A stretch of DNA of 64,000 bases. Source: Chytridium lagenaria (taxonomy: Eukaryota; Chytridiomycota; Chytridiomycetes; Chytridiales; Chytridiaceae). This document shows positions 1 to 13,086 of this stretch, one piece after another. The stretch covers positions 186,001 to 250,000 of the forward strand of contig JAHLKC010000011.1 of NCBI GenBank assembly GCA_025449115.1, read 5' to 3'. Numbering within the stretch: the first letter of the stretch is position 1; each line of letters begins with the position of its first letter. Position numbers and translations under genes: made by a program. The notes below the pieces were generated by a model. The model was not told the DNA's origin, ran no database searches, and saw nothing but the letters and a program-made list of their open reading frames with translations.

Positions 1-1293
1 CCTTCAATCGTCAAACAATGTTGAAATCCACCTCTCAATATTCCGGTATATTTACATAATTTTACAAACTTGCTCATCTTGTAATTCTTGACGGTCTCCC
101 ATATTCGTTTTGCTTTGCATCGCACGCCCCCGCTATTCAGATATTTTTGAAATCCACCCCCACACGGATTTTTCCGATACCTTTCCGTTGATAAACTCGG
201 TCATCGCGTAATTAGTCGACAGTCTTCCCATATCGGCGTTTTTCTCACGCACTGCAACAATGTTTGTGATATCCATCACACCACGCATTGTTCGAGATTT
301 CTTTCCTGTCAATAACCACCTAACGTCGCGTTTTCCCTTGCCGTTCATCCCATATCGATTTTAATTTTGTTTTTTACATCGCACATCCCTTAGAGTAAGC
401 ATAATCCCGCACATGCAGGGCTAATTTTGCTATGTGTTGCGACCTCCAACAACCTTCCCGTCCCAACCTTCCCGTCCCAACATGCTCCGGAATAGTGTAT
501 ATAACCTCGTTCTTTTTCATCAATTTGAGTTTGTTTTACCCGATTGTGATCCCTTCCCTACCAACTTCATCTGGAAAACCTCATCGTCACTCTCCATCCC
601 GGCGATGGATATAGTGTTACATGAAGGCCCGTTGCATGACATCCCAATGGCACACACACGTGAATCCAGATAACGTCAACACCTACACGCCCTACCCAAA
701 AAAAAAAAATTAATTAAAAAAAAAAATTCTTCCCCCACACACAAATCAAGCTTTCGCCGTATCCCAATAAAAAAAAACCAGAACAAGGAAGAGATACTTG
801 AATATTTATTTTCTTCTAAAACCTAACAAAACAAACAAACAAACATGGAATTCAAGAAACGTGGAGGGCGGGGGAAGAAGAATCAGGGGTGGTTTGCCTT
901 TTTTTGGGGTCAGAGGGAGGCTTTTGTTTTTTGGCTAGCAAAAAGAAAAAGGTAAGAGGATTTGCGGAATGTTGGGCAGCCCAGGTTCACAGAAACTTTG
1001 AAATGAAAATGGAAATGGAAAAGTACGGAAACGACACGTAGTTTGTGGAAGGGGAAGATCGCTGGAGAGAAAAAGGAAGAGAAAATGTCACGACGAAACA
1101 AAAAGCAGAGGGAAACATATTCTATAACATGACAACATACCGTCGAAGGAAAAAAAGAGAAAAAAGGGAATGGATAAAACCGGACGAAAAGCAGATATTG
1201 AAAAGAAAAGGGGGGTTGAAAAAAAAAAAAGGGGATGAAAAACAACAAACGAAAACCATCGTAATATATAGAGTAGGGTTCAAAATGTCACGT
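1..1293. other. Stretch without a recognisable gene
   Basis: I see no coding region I can support here. Short open frames on both strands have no recognisable domain and biased composition. Positions about 700-850 are A-rich and positions 1150-1250 are purine-rich with runs of A. The right end abuts the stop codon of the minus-strand gene at 1294, so part of this stretch should hold its 3' untranslated region. Confidence 0.5.
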
Positions 1294-3395
1294 TAAAAAC
1301 CCAACAACCCCTCCATCATCTCTCAAAAACTCAAAATCATCCACCGCAGCCTCCTTAGCGACCCGTTCCGCCACCTCCAACCTCTCATCCCTCCTCACAT
1401 CCACCATCGTCCTCGTCCCCTCCCAAGAGCTCACGCTCGTTGTCGTTGTCGCAACGCTGGCCATGCTCGCTGCGGACGCCTTGTATGCGATCGTACGGAG
1501 CGGAGATGGGTTCAGTGGCAGGGTACGGGTGAATTTTTGACGGGCGGTGTGGATGGAATGGAGGAGACGGAGATGGTCGTCGTCTTCGTCATGGGGGGAG
1601 GTCGGAGAGGGAGGAGGAAAGGAGGGAAGGTTGGGGAGTCGTCGGGGTGGGGTGGCGGGTAGTCTTGAGATTGGATAGAATAACCAATGGGGTCGATGGT
1701 GAAAGAGTATGGGTCTATCAAAAAAAAGTTGGTTTTTTGGTTGAGGGTCAGTAAAAAGAAATAATAATAATCATGACAATAATCAAAATACTCACCATAA
1801 GGACCAACACCACCACCTCCACCTCTTTCCATCTGCAAACCGCCCAACACAAGACCTTTTCCGTTCTCTCCACCCACCAATAACTCCATCGCTGATACTT
1901 CATCCACCTCAACGTGCCCACCCCACCCTTCGCTGGTTGACGGTACCCACTCGCCAACCTCCTCCTCCTGCTGCCCCTCCTCTTTATGCGGCGTCAACGC
2001 CATCTCACCATATGGCGGCGCGTCGTCGGCACCACCACCGACAACCAGGTTCATGGTTGGAGGCACACCACCAAACCCTGCACTGGATGAACGTCGAGGT
2101 GGGAGCGCCAGTGATTTAACGGATCCGTAGGTCGCGATTCGTCCATGTCTTGAGGAGGGGTTGGTGGGGTGGGCAGGTCGGCAACGGGTGCATCAGATTG
2201 ACCGGTCCACGGGCCCTCGGGGACGGCACGGTCCATGTACATGGGTGTGGTTGTGGCAGAGGTGATGACGACGATCCCGACCGACATGGGGAAGGTGCGT
2301 TGAGGGGAGGTTGGGGAGGAGAGGTCCAGTGCATCTTCGGTAAAAGAATCAGAGATGGTGGATTCTTTTGGCGGTGCTGATGTGGATGGCGAAGAGGGGG
2401 AGTTGCTGGGACGGCAAATAAGCGGGAAGATTGAGACGTGGTGTCGTCCGTGTCAAAGGGATTTGTCATGAGTGAGGAAGGTTCCTCTGATTCGTTTATG
2501 GCTTTGGTAAGAACAGCGAGAACAGAGGCCGGGGTCACGGGATTCTCTAAAGACGAAGATGAAGATGAAGTTGAAGATGATAATGATAGTGTGGAGGTTG
2601 TGGGTTCGGCTTGAAGGGGAGTGGGGACATTGGATTCAGTAGTGACATTGGGAGTGACGTCACATTTGACAGGGTGGCAGCGTCACCATCCACCTTCAAA
2701 GTACGGGGTTCATCTACGGATGCCTCTACAGCTTGATCAACAATGTTGACGTCCCCATCGTCGCAAATGTATTCTCCAGTTCCTTGACCGTCGCTTCCTA
2801 GTGACGTTTGGTCTTCGGAAGGTTCCTCATGCACAAGATCAGCGGCGACAGTGGCACTTTCCGAATTTCCTGAAGAGGCAGAAGAGATGTGATCCGCATC
2901 AGGTGCCTGCAGTGACACTGGTGCACTACTGCTGTCATTGTTGTCGAGGGTGGCGTCCGAGGGGGAGAATTTGTCCATGGTTTTTTGATTGATGGCTAGG
3001 CTTTCAAAGATGGAGACGGATAGAGAGGTGGGAGAGTCTGCATCTGATCCACCGTTAAGAGTGTATTCACCACTGGCCCTAACTTCGTCTCCTGCGATGG
3101 AGGGTGGCATGAGGGATGGGATGGGAGAAGGGGAAGGTGCGGAACGATGAGATGATCCAGCTGCAGAGGAAGACCGAATCATGGGGAACAGGTTCCATAC
3201 TCGATCTGAACGAGAGGTGGGGGTAGGAGAGGAAGTGGGACGGGATGCCAATGAAGAGATGGTGGTTGTTGTTGCAGTGGCATTGGGATGATCCTCATGA
3301 TCGGTGTGTTGTGTGGTTTGTTTGTTCGACCTCTTGAGCGACGGAAGAAGAAGAAGAAGATGTCGATGAAGAAGAAGAAGAAGAACCAAATCCAA
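1294..3395 (-). CDS. Low-complexity Ser/Pro/acidic hypothetical protein
   Basis: I do not recognise a family. Reading leftward, a 280-residue open frame (3395 to 2547) is rich in Ser, Pro, Asp and Thr, with blocks such as SSLASRPTSSPTP and an acidic stretch near 2750-2950. The plausible coding track then changes frame near 2540, 2120 and 2050, continues through an acidic and Gly-rich segment (2066 to about 1790), and probably crosses an intron near 1690-1790. It ends with a well-behaved C-terminus (MVDVRRDERLEVAERVAKE, then GGVVGFLT) stopping at 1294. A Ser/Thr-rich frame continues upstream to 3783 across a trinucleotide repeat, so the true start is uncertain. The protein looks mostly disordered, and no function is inferred. 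The repeated frame changes may be introns or single-base errors. Confidence 0.45.
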
Positions 3396-3534
3396 AGCAG
3401 TTCATTGCACTTGCAGCCTCACGCCTTGCAGCAGCAGCAGTGGCGTGAGCATTACCATCCAATTCAAGTGAGGCAGATGATGTAGTAGATTGTCTTTTCT
3501 TTGCTTGACTGACAGGTGTAGTTGTTGTAACATT

Positions 3535-3543
3535 ATCTTGTGA

Positions 3544-3577
<34 letters not shown>

Positions 3578-3735
3578 GGTGGTGATGATGATGATGATGA
3601 TGTATGAGTAGTAGTAGGAGTAGTAGGAGGATGAAGAGGAAGAGGGGAGTAGTAGTAGTAGTAGTAGTAGTGGTGGTAGTGTAGTTGTAGTGGTAGTGGG
3701 AAGAGAATGATGATGATGATGATGATGCAGTTCTT
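3535..3735. repeat. Trinucleotide microsatellite cluster
   Basis: Interrupted runs of GAT/ATG, GGT and AGT trinucleotides follow one another (for example near 3541-3565, 3567-3582, 3650-3670 and 3710-3727). If translated on the minus strand in line with the neighbouring gene they give runs of Ser, Pro and Thr, so they may be an expanded low-complexity N-terminus. Confidence 0.8.
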
Positions 3736-3783
3736 TGACCTTGACTTTGATCGCAGTGATGACCACATGATGTTCACAGTCAC

Positions 3784-4835
3784 TCTATCCTCTAGGGTAG
3801 GTAGGTAGGTAGTCTAGTAATAGCAATAACCGAGGAATGTAACTATGTGATGTGATGGATGGATGGAATTGGGTGATGGATGGGACAGTAGTAACGATGT
3901 AGTATTAAATAGTAAATATATTTATAAGTATAGATATGATATTTATTGTAATGTGGATGGATAATTATACTTATTATTATTATTAATAAATACAGAAGTA
4001 TTTACATAATATGAATAATAATAATATTAAAAATAAATTAAATAAATAAATAACAATAATAATTAATTAGTGTCTGTCTCTTCTTTGACTCTTGTCTCTT
4101 TTTCTCTTCATATATAAACAAGACACAGATTCTCCATTTTGGATGTTTGACACGTCACACAATATTAAATACAAATATTATTATTATATTTTTGAAAATA
4201 AAATAAATATATATATTAATAGAGAAAGACAAGGAAAAAGGGGTTCATCACCTTATATTTTATAATCATATATTATTCTTAGGTAGCACTGAATTTTGTT
4301 CAGGCTATTAGGTATTAATAATATAATAAAATATTTTATTAAAGTAATATTCTGGCACATTGGGGAAATTTCTGGTATTTATTCATTTATCTATTTATTA
4401 CACAAATACCTAAATATATAGTAGTTTACCCCAGGTTTTTACCCTAGTACATATGTCTGGTACCTAATACATGAATATTTATTTAAATACGGAACCAAGA
4501 CCGCAGACAACTCGTCACTATATAAATACTACTCATGCATCAATTCACCCTACATTACTCTAATACTCTACCCTGCTCTACTCTACTCTACTCTACTCTA
4601 CTCTATTTCTAACCTACTCGCTTTTCACCTAATCATAAATAATAATTATATTCATTATTTATTTATAGGTATATAAAAGCCTTTACAAAAAAAAAAAAAA
4701 AAAAAAAAAAATCAACGTCGTACATATGGAGAAAAGCTCATTCTTTTCAATAACTAATTTAATAAAAATAGTTGGACGAGTGGACATTCTATACCTACCG
4801 TGAGAGGTGTATTAGAAAAGGGTTTGGGAGGTTAA
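3784..4835. other. AT-rich intergenic DNA with simple repeats
   Basis: This is divergent intergenic DNA between a minus-strand and a plus-strand gene, very rich in A and T. It contains six copies of the pentamer CTCTA at 4576-4605 and a run of 25 A at 4687-4711. No gene is seen. Confidence 0.7.
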
Positions 4836-5070
4836 ATGATGTTGGGTGCGAATCATTCCCCAAACCATGCACCACAAGCAACAGTGAACAGCAACAGCAA
4901 CAACAACAACAACAACAACCACAACTCGAGATCAAACCATCCATCGCAGCATCATCTTCTGCATCACTCCCTAATTCCACATTCGCCATACAGAGACCAC
5001 CCTCACCACCCCCTTCTCTACAACAACACCATATTCATCATCCTCGTCATCATGTCGCACCAGCATCTCC

Positions 5071-8000
5071 ATGGCTTCACCTACATTAACGACAGCAACG
5101 GTCCTTAAAGAGTTGCCGTTGCTTACAAAAGCAGAAATGAAAGAGTTGAGAGATAAATCAAATCAGATGGTAAAGGGAATCGGAAAGGTTAGGACAGGGA
5201 TGGCTGCGTTGGCAGGAGGCATGATGGAGGTTGCTGATGCATTTGAGGCCATGAGGGGGTGCAGGGCTTTGGAGCAAAAGAGATGGCATCGGGAGGCACA
5301 CCGTAAGTTTCCCACCAATTTATTTCCTTATTGGGTTATATTCCGGGCTTTTTTTTAATTAATGTTGACATCCCACATCCCACTTTGTTTAATATGGTTT
5401 GTTTGCTTTGGTGTGTTTTGTGTGAGAGATAAAACAGACCTGACGCTTTTTGTCTAATGTTATACGTCTGCATGCATTCCATCAGAATGTTGTTTTTTTT
5501 TTCCTAATGTTTTTTATTTCTAACGAAGACGGCATACCGACGGCCCGCGACGCTTTCACAAGTATCGCAAAGATGCTTCGAGATGTGGTACGTCTTGCAT
5601 TCTTATCCCTTTCCTCTGTCCATCCATCCATCTAGTCTGCATGGCAAGTTATTTTTCGATTAACTTATTTTTTTAAAATCTCCATCTCGCCCTCTCGTAT
5701 AAATCACAGGCAGATCGCGCCCACCGCGAGTTCCAAGAGCCATTTCAATGCATGGTCGAAACCCACACGGCTGGGATATTGGTGAGAACTCTTGCGTAAC
5801 CGCCACCCTATTCTCTAATGGGTAATTGACTTAAACTGCAGTGGCTGAACCACCCTCCTTTTTTAAATTTCTAAAAGGCGATGGAACGCACCATTTACAA
5901 ACAAACGCGTGAGATGCACGCTAAAATCAAAAAATCGGAATCAGAGGCTCGCAAAAAAACGCGCACCTCCCCCAGCGTTGACCACGGCAATCACGAACGC
6001 ATTAAATTCGTCACCACCAACGTCACCGGATCCAACGCAGGTTCTGTGCGATACCGTCACGTCGCATCTTTCGCCCCATGCATCGGAGCTTGAGAAATTA
6101 CGCGCGGCACATCAGAGCATGATTGCAGAGGATGAGGAGATGAGGGTTGGAGAGATGAGGGCACTTGTGATGGGGCTTGTGAATATGTTGAGAGAGTTGG
6201 GAGAGGGAATGGCGAATGTGGAGAAGGAGAAAACGCCTGAATCACGGCTTCGAAATATTCCTGGACCGCCACAGAATTTCCCTATGCGGTCAGAGAACGT
6301 TGAAGACCGTACGGGGTTTCCTGTACATGAACTGCTATTTGCACCAGAGTTTAGTGGTGAACATGCTTATGACGGACATGATGTACCGCAGCCCGGCCAT
6401 TACAACAGTGCAATGCCTCTTTCTCTCATCATTGGGATAGGGATTCGCCCACCTCTGGTCAGTACAATTCGGCGCCAACGTTGCATCAATACATCACACG
6501 CGACTACCAAGCAGGTCATTACAACACCTCGGTGCCAACGCTAAAAAACAACACTTTTGGACGTGAGGTCCCACTGCAGGGCCATTACAACACCCCAACT
6601 CATTACAACACTTCCACCACCCCTAACCATTATCTCACTGACCACGCTATCCCCCTTCCCGTTCATCGTGCCCCATACACCGTCGCACCTCCAGATCCAA
6701 CTCGAACCCAAAATTCCCGTCAAAATCTCATCTCCAACCCCACCTTCTCCCCTGTCAAACTCACCCGCTCCACTTCCAACCCTAGTCTTCCAAACCCTAA
6801 TCCAACACTTTTACCCCTCAACCCTGACGACGATCACCGTCGTGGGTCCTTGGACAGCATGGTGACAGGTGATCGCGCGTCAGCAAGAGGCAGCGTGACG
6901 TTTTTTCCATGCACATAGTTTTGATTATGCTTGGAGGGACGGGAGGAGGGAGGAAAGGGTTTTGGGGCTTGAGAGGGTCAGAGGCATGAAAGAAAAGACT
7001 GTGGAACCAGAGGTGACATGGGAGAGCAAAGATGAGAATGAACGAGGATTTGGGGGGTTAAAGTTGATAAATGGTGAGAAGGAGAATACGTTGGCGGAAG
7101 CTGTGTTTGCAGGGTTACCGTTCTCGTTAAACGATACGAGTGATTAAGCAAAGAGAACCTCGTGAAGGCGAACCAAACATCGTTCCGCTCTCTTCTTCTT
7201 CTCATGACCTAAAAGGCTGAGAACAATTCACCCGTCCCGTCTTCCCCACTTCCCGCTTCGTTACAACCTTCATCCACTTCATCACCTGCCTCCAATAAAG
7301 CCGTCATCTCCATCCAAACCCCTTCAACACCCCCTCCGAAACCTCCTCCGCATCCACCGTCCCTGAATGGCTTCGCGTCAACACACAACCCCAAGCTACC
7401 ACCGTCTCACCCCCATCTCCACATCCAACTACACCCCCCTCCGTCACCCCTCCATCCGTCTCCCGAAACTCACAACCCCAAGCTACCACCGTCTCACCCC
7501 CATCCCCGCATCCAACAACACCCCCATCCGTTACCCCTCCCTCCGTCTCCCGAAAACCATCCTTCTCCAAAAGCCCTGTCCCAACTCAACCCTGTTCGGT
7601 ACAAACGCACTTCGGTCAGCAGTGCCCCTGTTGTCCGCCGCAGCCACCGTCGCCAAGCTCGTCCGTGTCGTCGGTGTCACCGAAGCGGGACCTTTTGGCG
7701 GGATTTGGTAGGGAACGGAAGGGACGAAGACGGGGGAGGAGGGGGGGAGAACGGGGAGGGTGAGAATGTGGAGGGTGCTGGGAGAATGCGGAGGAAATGA
7801 TGGACGGGAAAGGGGTGGAACAGAGTTCGGGAAGGTGGGGGTTGAAGGGGTTGAATGCTCCGAAATCGCTTGAAGTTTTGACTGGCACGGCACAGAGTTC
7901 AGCAGGTTTTGTAATTTATTGTTGTTGTTATTTGTCGTTGTTATTTATATTGCTTTGAATAGTTCGTATTCATGGCTGTTTACTGACACTCCTCATATTT

Positions 8001-9391
8001 TACAGTATCTATCCCAACAGCAAGCCCTAAGCAATCCACAGTGTACACTGAAGACCCCGCCATTTCCACCTCCACCTCACCACGCTCTAACGCCGCTATC
8101 AAATCCCTCCTCAAACCATCCATCTCTGCCCCATCCCTCACATCCTCCTCAGCAGCCCCGCTCTCTCCCTCATTATTCAGACGTAAAGCCGGAGATGGTA
8201 GCCGCGATAAACGACAGAGCACGTCGTTGTTCTCACGGAACTTGACGAGAAGTTCCACTGTGACGGCTCAACGGAACCTGTCAAGAAGAAGCGCGTGCAT
8301 TTCACTGACCCTGATCGACCGATGGTGGAGTTGGCAACGTTCTCGGTCGAGGAGGAGAGAGGAGGAGGAGGCTGGTGCGGATGGGGAGATGGTGGGGCAG
8401 GATGGTGTTGAGGACGATGGGGCGGTTGTGAGGATGGGGAGGGCTGGGGAGATTGTTGGGGAGAAAGTGGTTTTAGGAGTGGACGTGAGGATGGCGGAGG
8501 TTGTTGGCGAGGGACAAAACTGGGGAGATAATTGATCCGCCAACAACTGCGGGGGCGTTACGGTTTGGAAGTCTCGAAAGAGCGGTGATGCGGGATAAAT
8601 TTCCCGCACCTCCTCCTAAGGAAGAGCCCTTGGAACCCATCAAACCCACCGCGAAACCCATAAAAGACTCTGTACGCACCCTCCAATCCCTCTACCCCGA
8701 CTTCTTTAACATTGAATCCCCACATATCCGCGACATTGAGGTCCGCAAAGTCCCCACGACGCCGTCGCAACCCCGTTTCCCACTCGTCTTTTTCCCACCT
8801 GCTGCAGACGTGCAGAGTGAGATGGGGAGCGTTGTGGAGGGGACGCAGGGAGCGTCAGGCGCTTCATCGATTGTGTCGGATATGAGCTTTGAGGAGGAGA
8901 TGGAGGTGGAGGTTTTGAGGAGTTTTTAAGGATGAATTGGGTTGTGGATGTGGAGGGGTTGCCAGAGGGAGTTGAGATGTTGATTGCTTTGTATCCGTTT
9001 ATAGCGAGAAGTGATAAGGAGATGTCGCTTGTAAAGGTTTGTAACCCTTCCCTTCTCTCTTTTTTTCTCCCCCGCCTCACGCTATGCGTTTGTCTTTTTT
9101 AATGATCTCTTTGGGCTTTCTTTTTTGTTTGGCAGGGTGATGTGATGGCTGTGCATAAACGGCACCAGACGTGGATTTATGCGACAAAGCTTCGAAAACT
9201 TCCGCGAAAGAGTCGACGGGATTTAACGGCGGATGAGACGACAGGAGGTTGGGGCGAGTGGCGAAAAAACGGGACTGTTTAAACGAAGCTCAAAGAGTGA
9301 GATTTTGGGGGACAGGGAAGATGGCGGAGATGTTGGCGGCTTATCAGGGGAGGCCGGCTGGATTCCAGCTGCGTTTGTGACAAAGTATTGA
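5071..9391 (+). CDS. Coiled-coil (BAR/IMD-like) plus C-terminal SH3 protein
   Basis: The N-terminal third is helical: exon 1 (5071-5302) and small exons at about 5529-5590, 5710-5780 and 5878 onward encode a heptad-like region (LTKAEMKELRDKSNQMVKGI; ASELEKLRAAHQSMIAEDEE) resembling BAR or IMD membrane-curving helices. The middle (about 6400-8900) is Pro/Ser/Thr-rich and low in complexity, with GHYNT repeats near 6390-6610 and an 87-base tandem repeat. The last exons encode an SH3 domain: ALYPFIARSDKEMSLVKGD, then GWIPAAFVTKY and a stop at 9389-9391. Such proteins usually link membranes or endocytic sites to actin regulators; that role is inferred. An upstream Gln/Asn-rich open frame (4836-5108) could be an N-terminal extension. 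Frame changes are needed near 6080, 6960, 8270 and 9280. The SH3 call is firm, the BAR/IMD call tentative. Confidence 0.6.
7384..7557 (+). repeat. Tandem duplication, 87-base unit, two copies
   Basis: Two adjacent copies (7384-7470 and 7471-7557) begin with CACAACCCCAAGCTACCACC and are nearly identical. The unit is a multiple of three, so it adds 29 residues of Pro/Thr-rich sequence without changing frame inside the linker of the SH3 gene. Confidence 0.85.
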
Positions 9392-9780
9392 AATGATTTT
9401 GGTTGATTTTTGTGTGTTTTTTGTTATGAATGGGAGCTGTTAGGTTTACTTTCGTTGGGGGTAAGGAGTGATGGGCTTAGTTTGCTTTATTATGTTTCTC
9501 TTTTTTTTGAGCTTTTTCTTTTAATTATGTACATTCACTGCATTCGATTCCTTTTTTCTTCTTCTATAGAACGTGCTTTTACCTGGTTTCTATGAACCTC
9601 TTTTTCCATCTAATTCTCACTTTGACCGAACCGCGGCAAGACTTTTGAGAAGTTGCGTCAAATAAACATGTCAAAATGTCCCGTTGTGTTTGATGACGTC
9701 GCGCCCTTTTGCTTCTCCGGAAACAGAACGGGCCAAAAAAATAAGAGATAAAATATTTATCGTGACCAAAAAAAAAAATA
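9392..9780. other. Intergenic region, no gene seen
   Basis: T-rich DNA lies between the SH3 gene stop and the PGM2-type start. It should hold the 3' end of the former and the promoter of the latter. A run of A precedes the start codon at 9781. No clear promoter motif was identified. Confidence 0.5.
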
Positions 9781-11996
9781 ATGCCCATGACATCCATTAA
9801 TGCTTTGCTGAACGCTGGTGCAGTTGGATCAGGTGAGGAGGTTATCTGTGCACGGCAGTCCTAATCGTGGTTGTTAGAATCCGTCCACTAGGAAAGTGAT
9901 AAAGGATTTGGTCGCTGCTGATGATACGGCAGAATTGGAACGGCTTTTGAGGAACCCTATCAAGTTTGGGACGGCGGGTCTTAGAGCATCCATGGAGGCT
10001 GGTTTTGCTTGCATGAATGATCTTACCGTCATTCAAGCCTCGCAGGTATCTTTCCTTTTCACCCACACCTTGTTTATTATCGGTTGCATGGCATGAGGCG
10101 TTTCCTTCATTAATACCTTCTATTTTTGCCGTAGGGACTTGCCGATTATGTCAAGGACACGGTTGAGCAAGCTCAAAAGCGTGGCGTCGTCATCGGTCAC
10201 GATCACCGTCACAATTCCTACAACTTTGCCCGTCTCATCGCCGCCGTTTTCCTCCACTACGGTTACAAGGTGATTCTCCTCCGCGGTCTTGTCCACACCC
10301 CTATGGTCCCATTCACCATCAAGCATCTCAACGCCTCCTGCGGTGTTATGGTCACTGCCTCGCATAACCCAAAAGACGATAACGGTTACAAGGTGTACTG
10401 GAGAACAGCTGTCAAATCATCCCACCCATGATTCTGGCATTGCCAAGCGGATCGCAGAGTTGCAAGAACCTTTGACCTGGGATTACAATGCATGGGAGAA
10501 CAATGAAAACTGCATTGATCGAACCGAGGAGCTCGTGAATGCGTATTTTGAATCCCTGGAATCCTTGGTTCACTTTGAGGATGGGAACCGTAACACTGAC
10601 ATCAAGTACGTCTACACTGCGATGCATGGAGTCGGGTACCCTTTCGCACAACGCGCCCTCAAGGTCTTTAAACTCCCTCCCGCCGTCCCTGTTTCTGCTC
10701 AAGTCGATCCGGACCCGGACTTCCCTACCGTCTCCTTCCCGAACCCTGAAGAGCGTGGCGCGCTCAATCTTGCGCTTAAAGAGGCCGAGAAGCAAGGTAT
10801 CAACTTGGTCCTCGCGAACGACCCTGATGCGGATCGGTTTGCAGTGGCTGAGAGACAACCTGATGGCAAGTGGCACACGTTCACTGGGGATCAGATTGTG
10901 TGATGTTGGCAGCCGGGTCGTTGATTAATGCGAATGAGGATGGGATGGATATCTCGAGACTTGCTATGGTGGCGAGTACCGTGAGTTCCAAGATGTTGAG
11001 ATCGATGGCTGAGAGGGAGGGGTTTTATTTCGAGGAAACGCTTACCGGGTTCAAGTGGATGTCGAACCGTCTCATTGAGCTCCATGAAGAGCGGGATTCA
11101 TTCCAAGGTTTGCTTATGAGGAAGCCATTGGATTCATGGTTCACGATAAGGTGTTTGATAAGGATGGTGTTTCGGCTTTGGTTGCGTTTGTAGAGTTGGC
11201 GGCGAGGCAGAATGCTCAGGATAGGAGTATGAAGGAGTTTTTGAACTCGCTTTGGGAAAAATATGGGTATCATGCTTCGTCGAATCACTACTTTATTTGT
11301 CGCTCCGGACCTACCATCAAGAGGATTTTCAGTAAGATGAGGTTTGGGGAGGAGGAGGGACCTGCCGAGAGCTTTGACCGAACAAACTTGAAGAGGGAGT
11401 CTGATGGGGTAGAGAAAATCTCACTTTATTTTTATATTTCTTCGCTCTCCATCGTTTTACCTTTTTTCCCTTACATTCATGTTTAACCTATTGCTCATCG
11501 TTTTAACACAATTTTGAATTGATCTAAATCAAAGGCTATCCTTCGTTACCCCACCGAGATCGCCAACGTCTCCGTCCTCTCCATCCGCGATCTGACTTGC
11601 GGCTTTGAAGTGGCCGACCTTCCCGCTCTTCTCAGGACCAACTCCGCCGCGAGGGACCCCAACGGCAACGGCCTCCTTATTAAATCCGGCACCTACGAGC
11701 CCTCGCTCCCCGTTTCAGCGTCTTCCGAGATGATTACCTTCTCGCTCACGAACGGCTGTGTATTTACGCTTAGAACCAGGTATGAATATCGTATTTAATC
11801 CCTCCCTTTCCTCATCCTTTCTTTAATTAATTGCTAATCCGTATTTCTTTTTCTTTTTAGTGGGACTGAACCAAAGATCAAGTATTATGTTGAGATGAAG
11901 GGGGAGGGACGGGAGGCTGTTGAAGATTTCCTTGTGGAAGTTGTGAAGGCTATTGGAGATGACTTGTTTGAGGCACAGAGGAATAACTTGGAGTGA
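9781..11996 (+). CDS. PGM2-like: Phosphoglucomutase/phosphopentomutase, PGM2 type
   Basis: The alpha-D-phosphohexomutase superfamily enzyme moves phosphate between C1 and C6 (or C5) of hexoses and pentoses in the cytosol. The key loops are visible in order: the phosphoserine loop TASHNPKDDNGYKVYW (about 10355-10400), the metal-binding loop NDPDADRFAVAERQ (about 10820-10860), the sugar loop ETLTGFKWM (about 11035-11060), and the second sugar loop with EEAIGFM (about 11120-11140). The C-terminal domain ends at EAQRNNLE and stop 11994-11996. Introns lie at 10046-10134, about 11410-11535 and 11780-11860. Single-base frame breaks occur near 9835-9880, 10400, 10900 (one base missing after GDQI) and 11110. 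All catalytic loops survive on either side, so sequence errors are likelier than loss of function. The PGM2-type call rests on the motif wording and overall length; PGM1-type is less likely. Confidence 0.85.
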
Positions 11997-12319
11997 TGGG
12001 AATTTTTTTTTATGAAATATGTCATTAGCGCCTCTTTATATAACTCTTGCATGTCGCTGAGTTTTAATCATTCTTGATTATGAACACTAAAAAAGAAACG
12101 TCATTTCCTAATCTTGTTGGTGTAAATTGTTTTTTCATGGTCGAAGCGAAGATATACAAAACCCCAAAAAAATTAAAAATTAAAAACAAACAGAAAACCA
12201 ATTGAGAGAATAAAAAAGGACGTTGGGAGAAAGATTTAAACGTGAAAGAACATAAGGAAGGAGTGAAAGGAGAGACGACGATCAAAGAGCACTATAAAAA
12301 TCAGAAGCACCAGATCAAA

Positions 12320-13086
12320 TCAAGACACTGGCCGAAACGACGCTATAATTGGATAATGATCCGAGGGATATCTTTCTCCCTCTTTGTCCCTCACAATCTT
12401 GGTTGAAATCGTCTCCAACGGCCCCCTCTTCCACACAAATCAATCTTCATATCCCCCCAAGGACTTTTCCCCACGAAATGATGAAACGTGCTTGGGTTGA
12501 TTCCATGCTTCTCATAGTACGTGTCCACGAACCCTGCCTTCTGCATTTCAAGAATCTCTGGGGAGTCCAGACGGAGATTGTTGAAATCACCAGTGACGAT
12601 GATGGGGTGGGAAGGTTGGGTTGATATCCAGGAGAGAATTTGTTCAATGCCTTTATGGCGCGCTATAGGAGATTCGTGTCGAGATGGGTGTTGACGATGA
12701 TAAATTTGAAGGGACTAGGTTGCCGGGGCGTTAGAATGGCCCAAGTAGCGATCCTCGGCAAGTTGTTCCCATATGATGTGCTTCCTGGTACATTTGGTTG
12801 ATCGCTCAACCAAAACGTATCGGTGGCCTCAACCTAACACACTCTCATCAACGAGGATAGCGACGGTTTCGTTAGTGCCGTTCCAGTCTCGCCAGATCCG
12901 TAACTGACGAAGGACGGGTTGTGTGTTGGACGATGTAGTTGACTTGATCAGGTAGAGCTTCTTGGAGACAGAGAATGGACGGGTTGTGTGTGTTTATGAC
13001 AGAAACGAGGAGGCCTTTGCGAAGTCCCAATGGTTGGGGCCGTCGTTAGCGGTCCCGTATCTGATATTGAATGTCATAATATCCAT
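12320..13086 (-). CDS. EEP-family hydrolase, frame-broken
   Basis: This gene is tail-to-tail with the PGM2-type gene. Across several frames it encodes the full motif series of an endonuclease/exonuclease/phosphatase protein: MDIMTFNIRYGTANDGPNHW at the start (13086), ILCLQEALPDQV, TFWLSDQPNVPGSTSYGNN, NTHLDTN, VTGDFNNLRLDSP and PSDHYPIIA near the stop (12320). These supply the metal-binding Asn and Glu, the GDFN motif and the terminal Asp-His. The wording resembles the secreted or cytosolic EEP hydrolases of fungi and bacteria, not the APE/L1 branch. At least four frame changes are needed (near 13000, 12890, 12660 and 12440). It is either a pseudogene or a gene with sequence errors. The substrate is unknown. 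Confidence 0.65.

Noticed and set aside
910..1296. Overlapping frames on both strands at 910-1296
   Set aside because: They are Phe/Ser-rich or Lys/Glu-rich translations of a purine-rich tract without motifs, so chance frames are likelier.
3533..3783. Minus-strand frames made of His, Tyr, Leu or Ile runs
   Set aside because: They are translations of a trinucleotide repeat and give homopolymer peptides in every frame.
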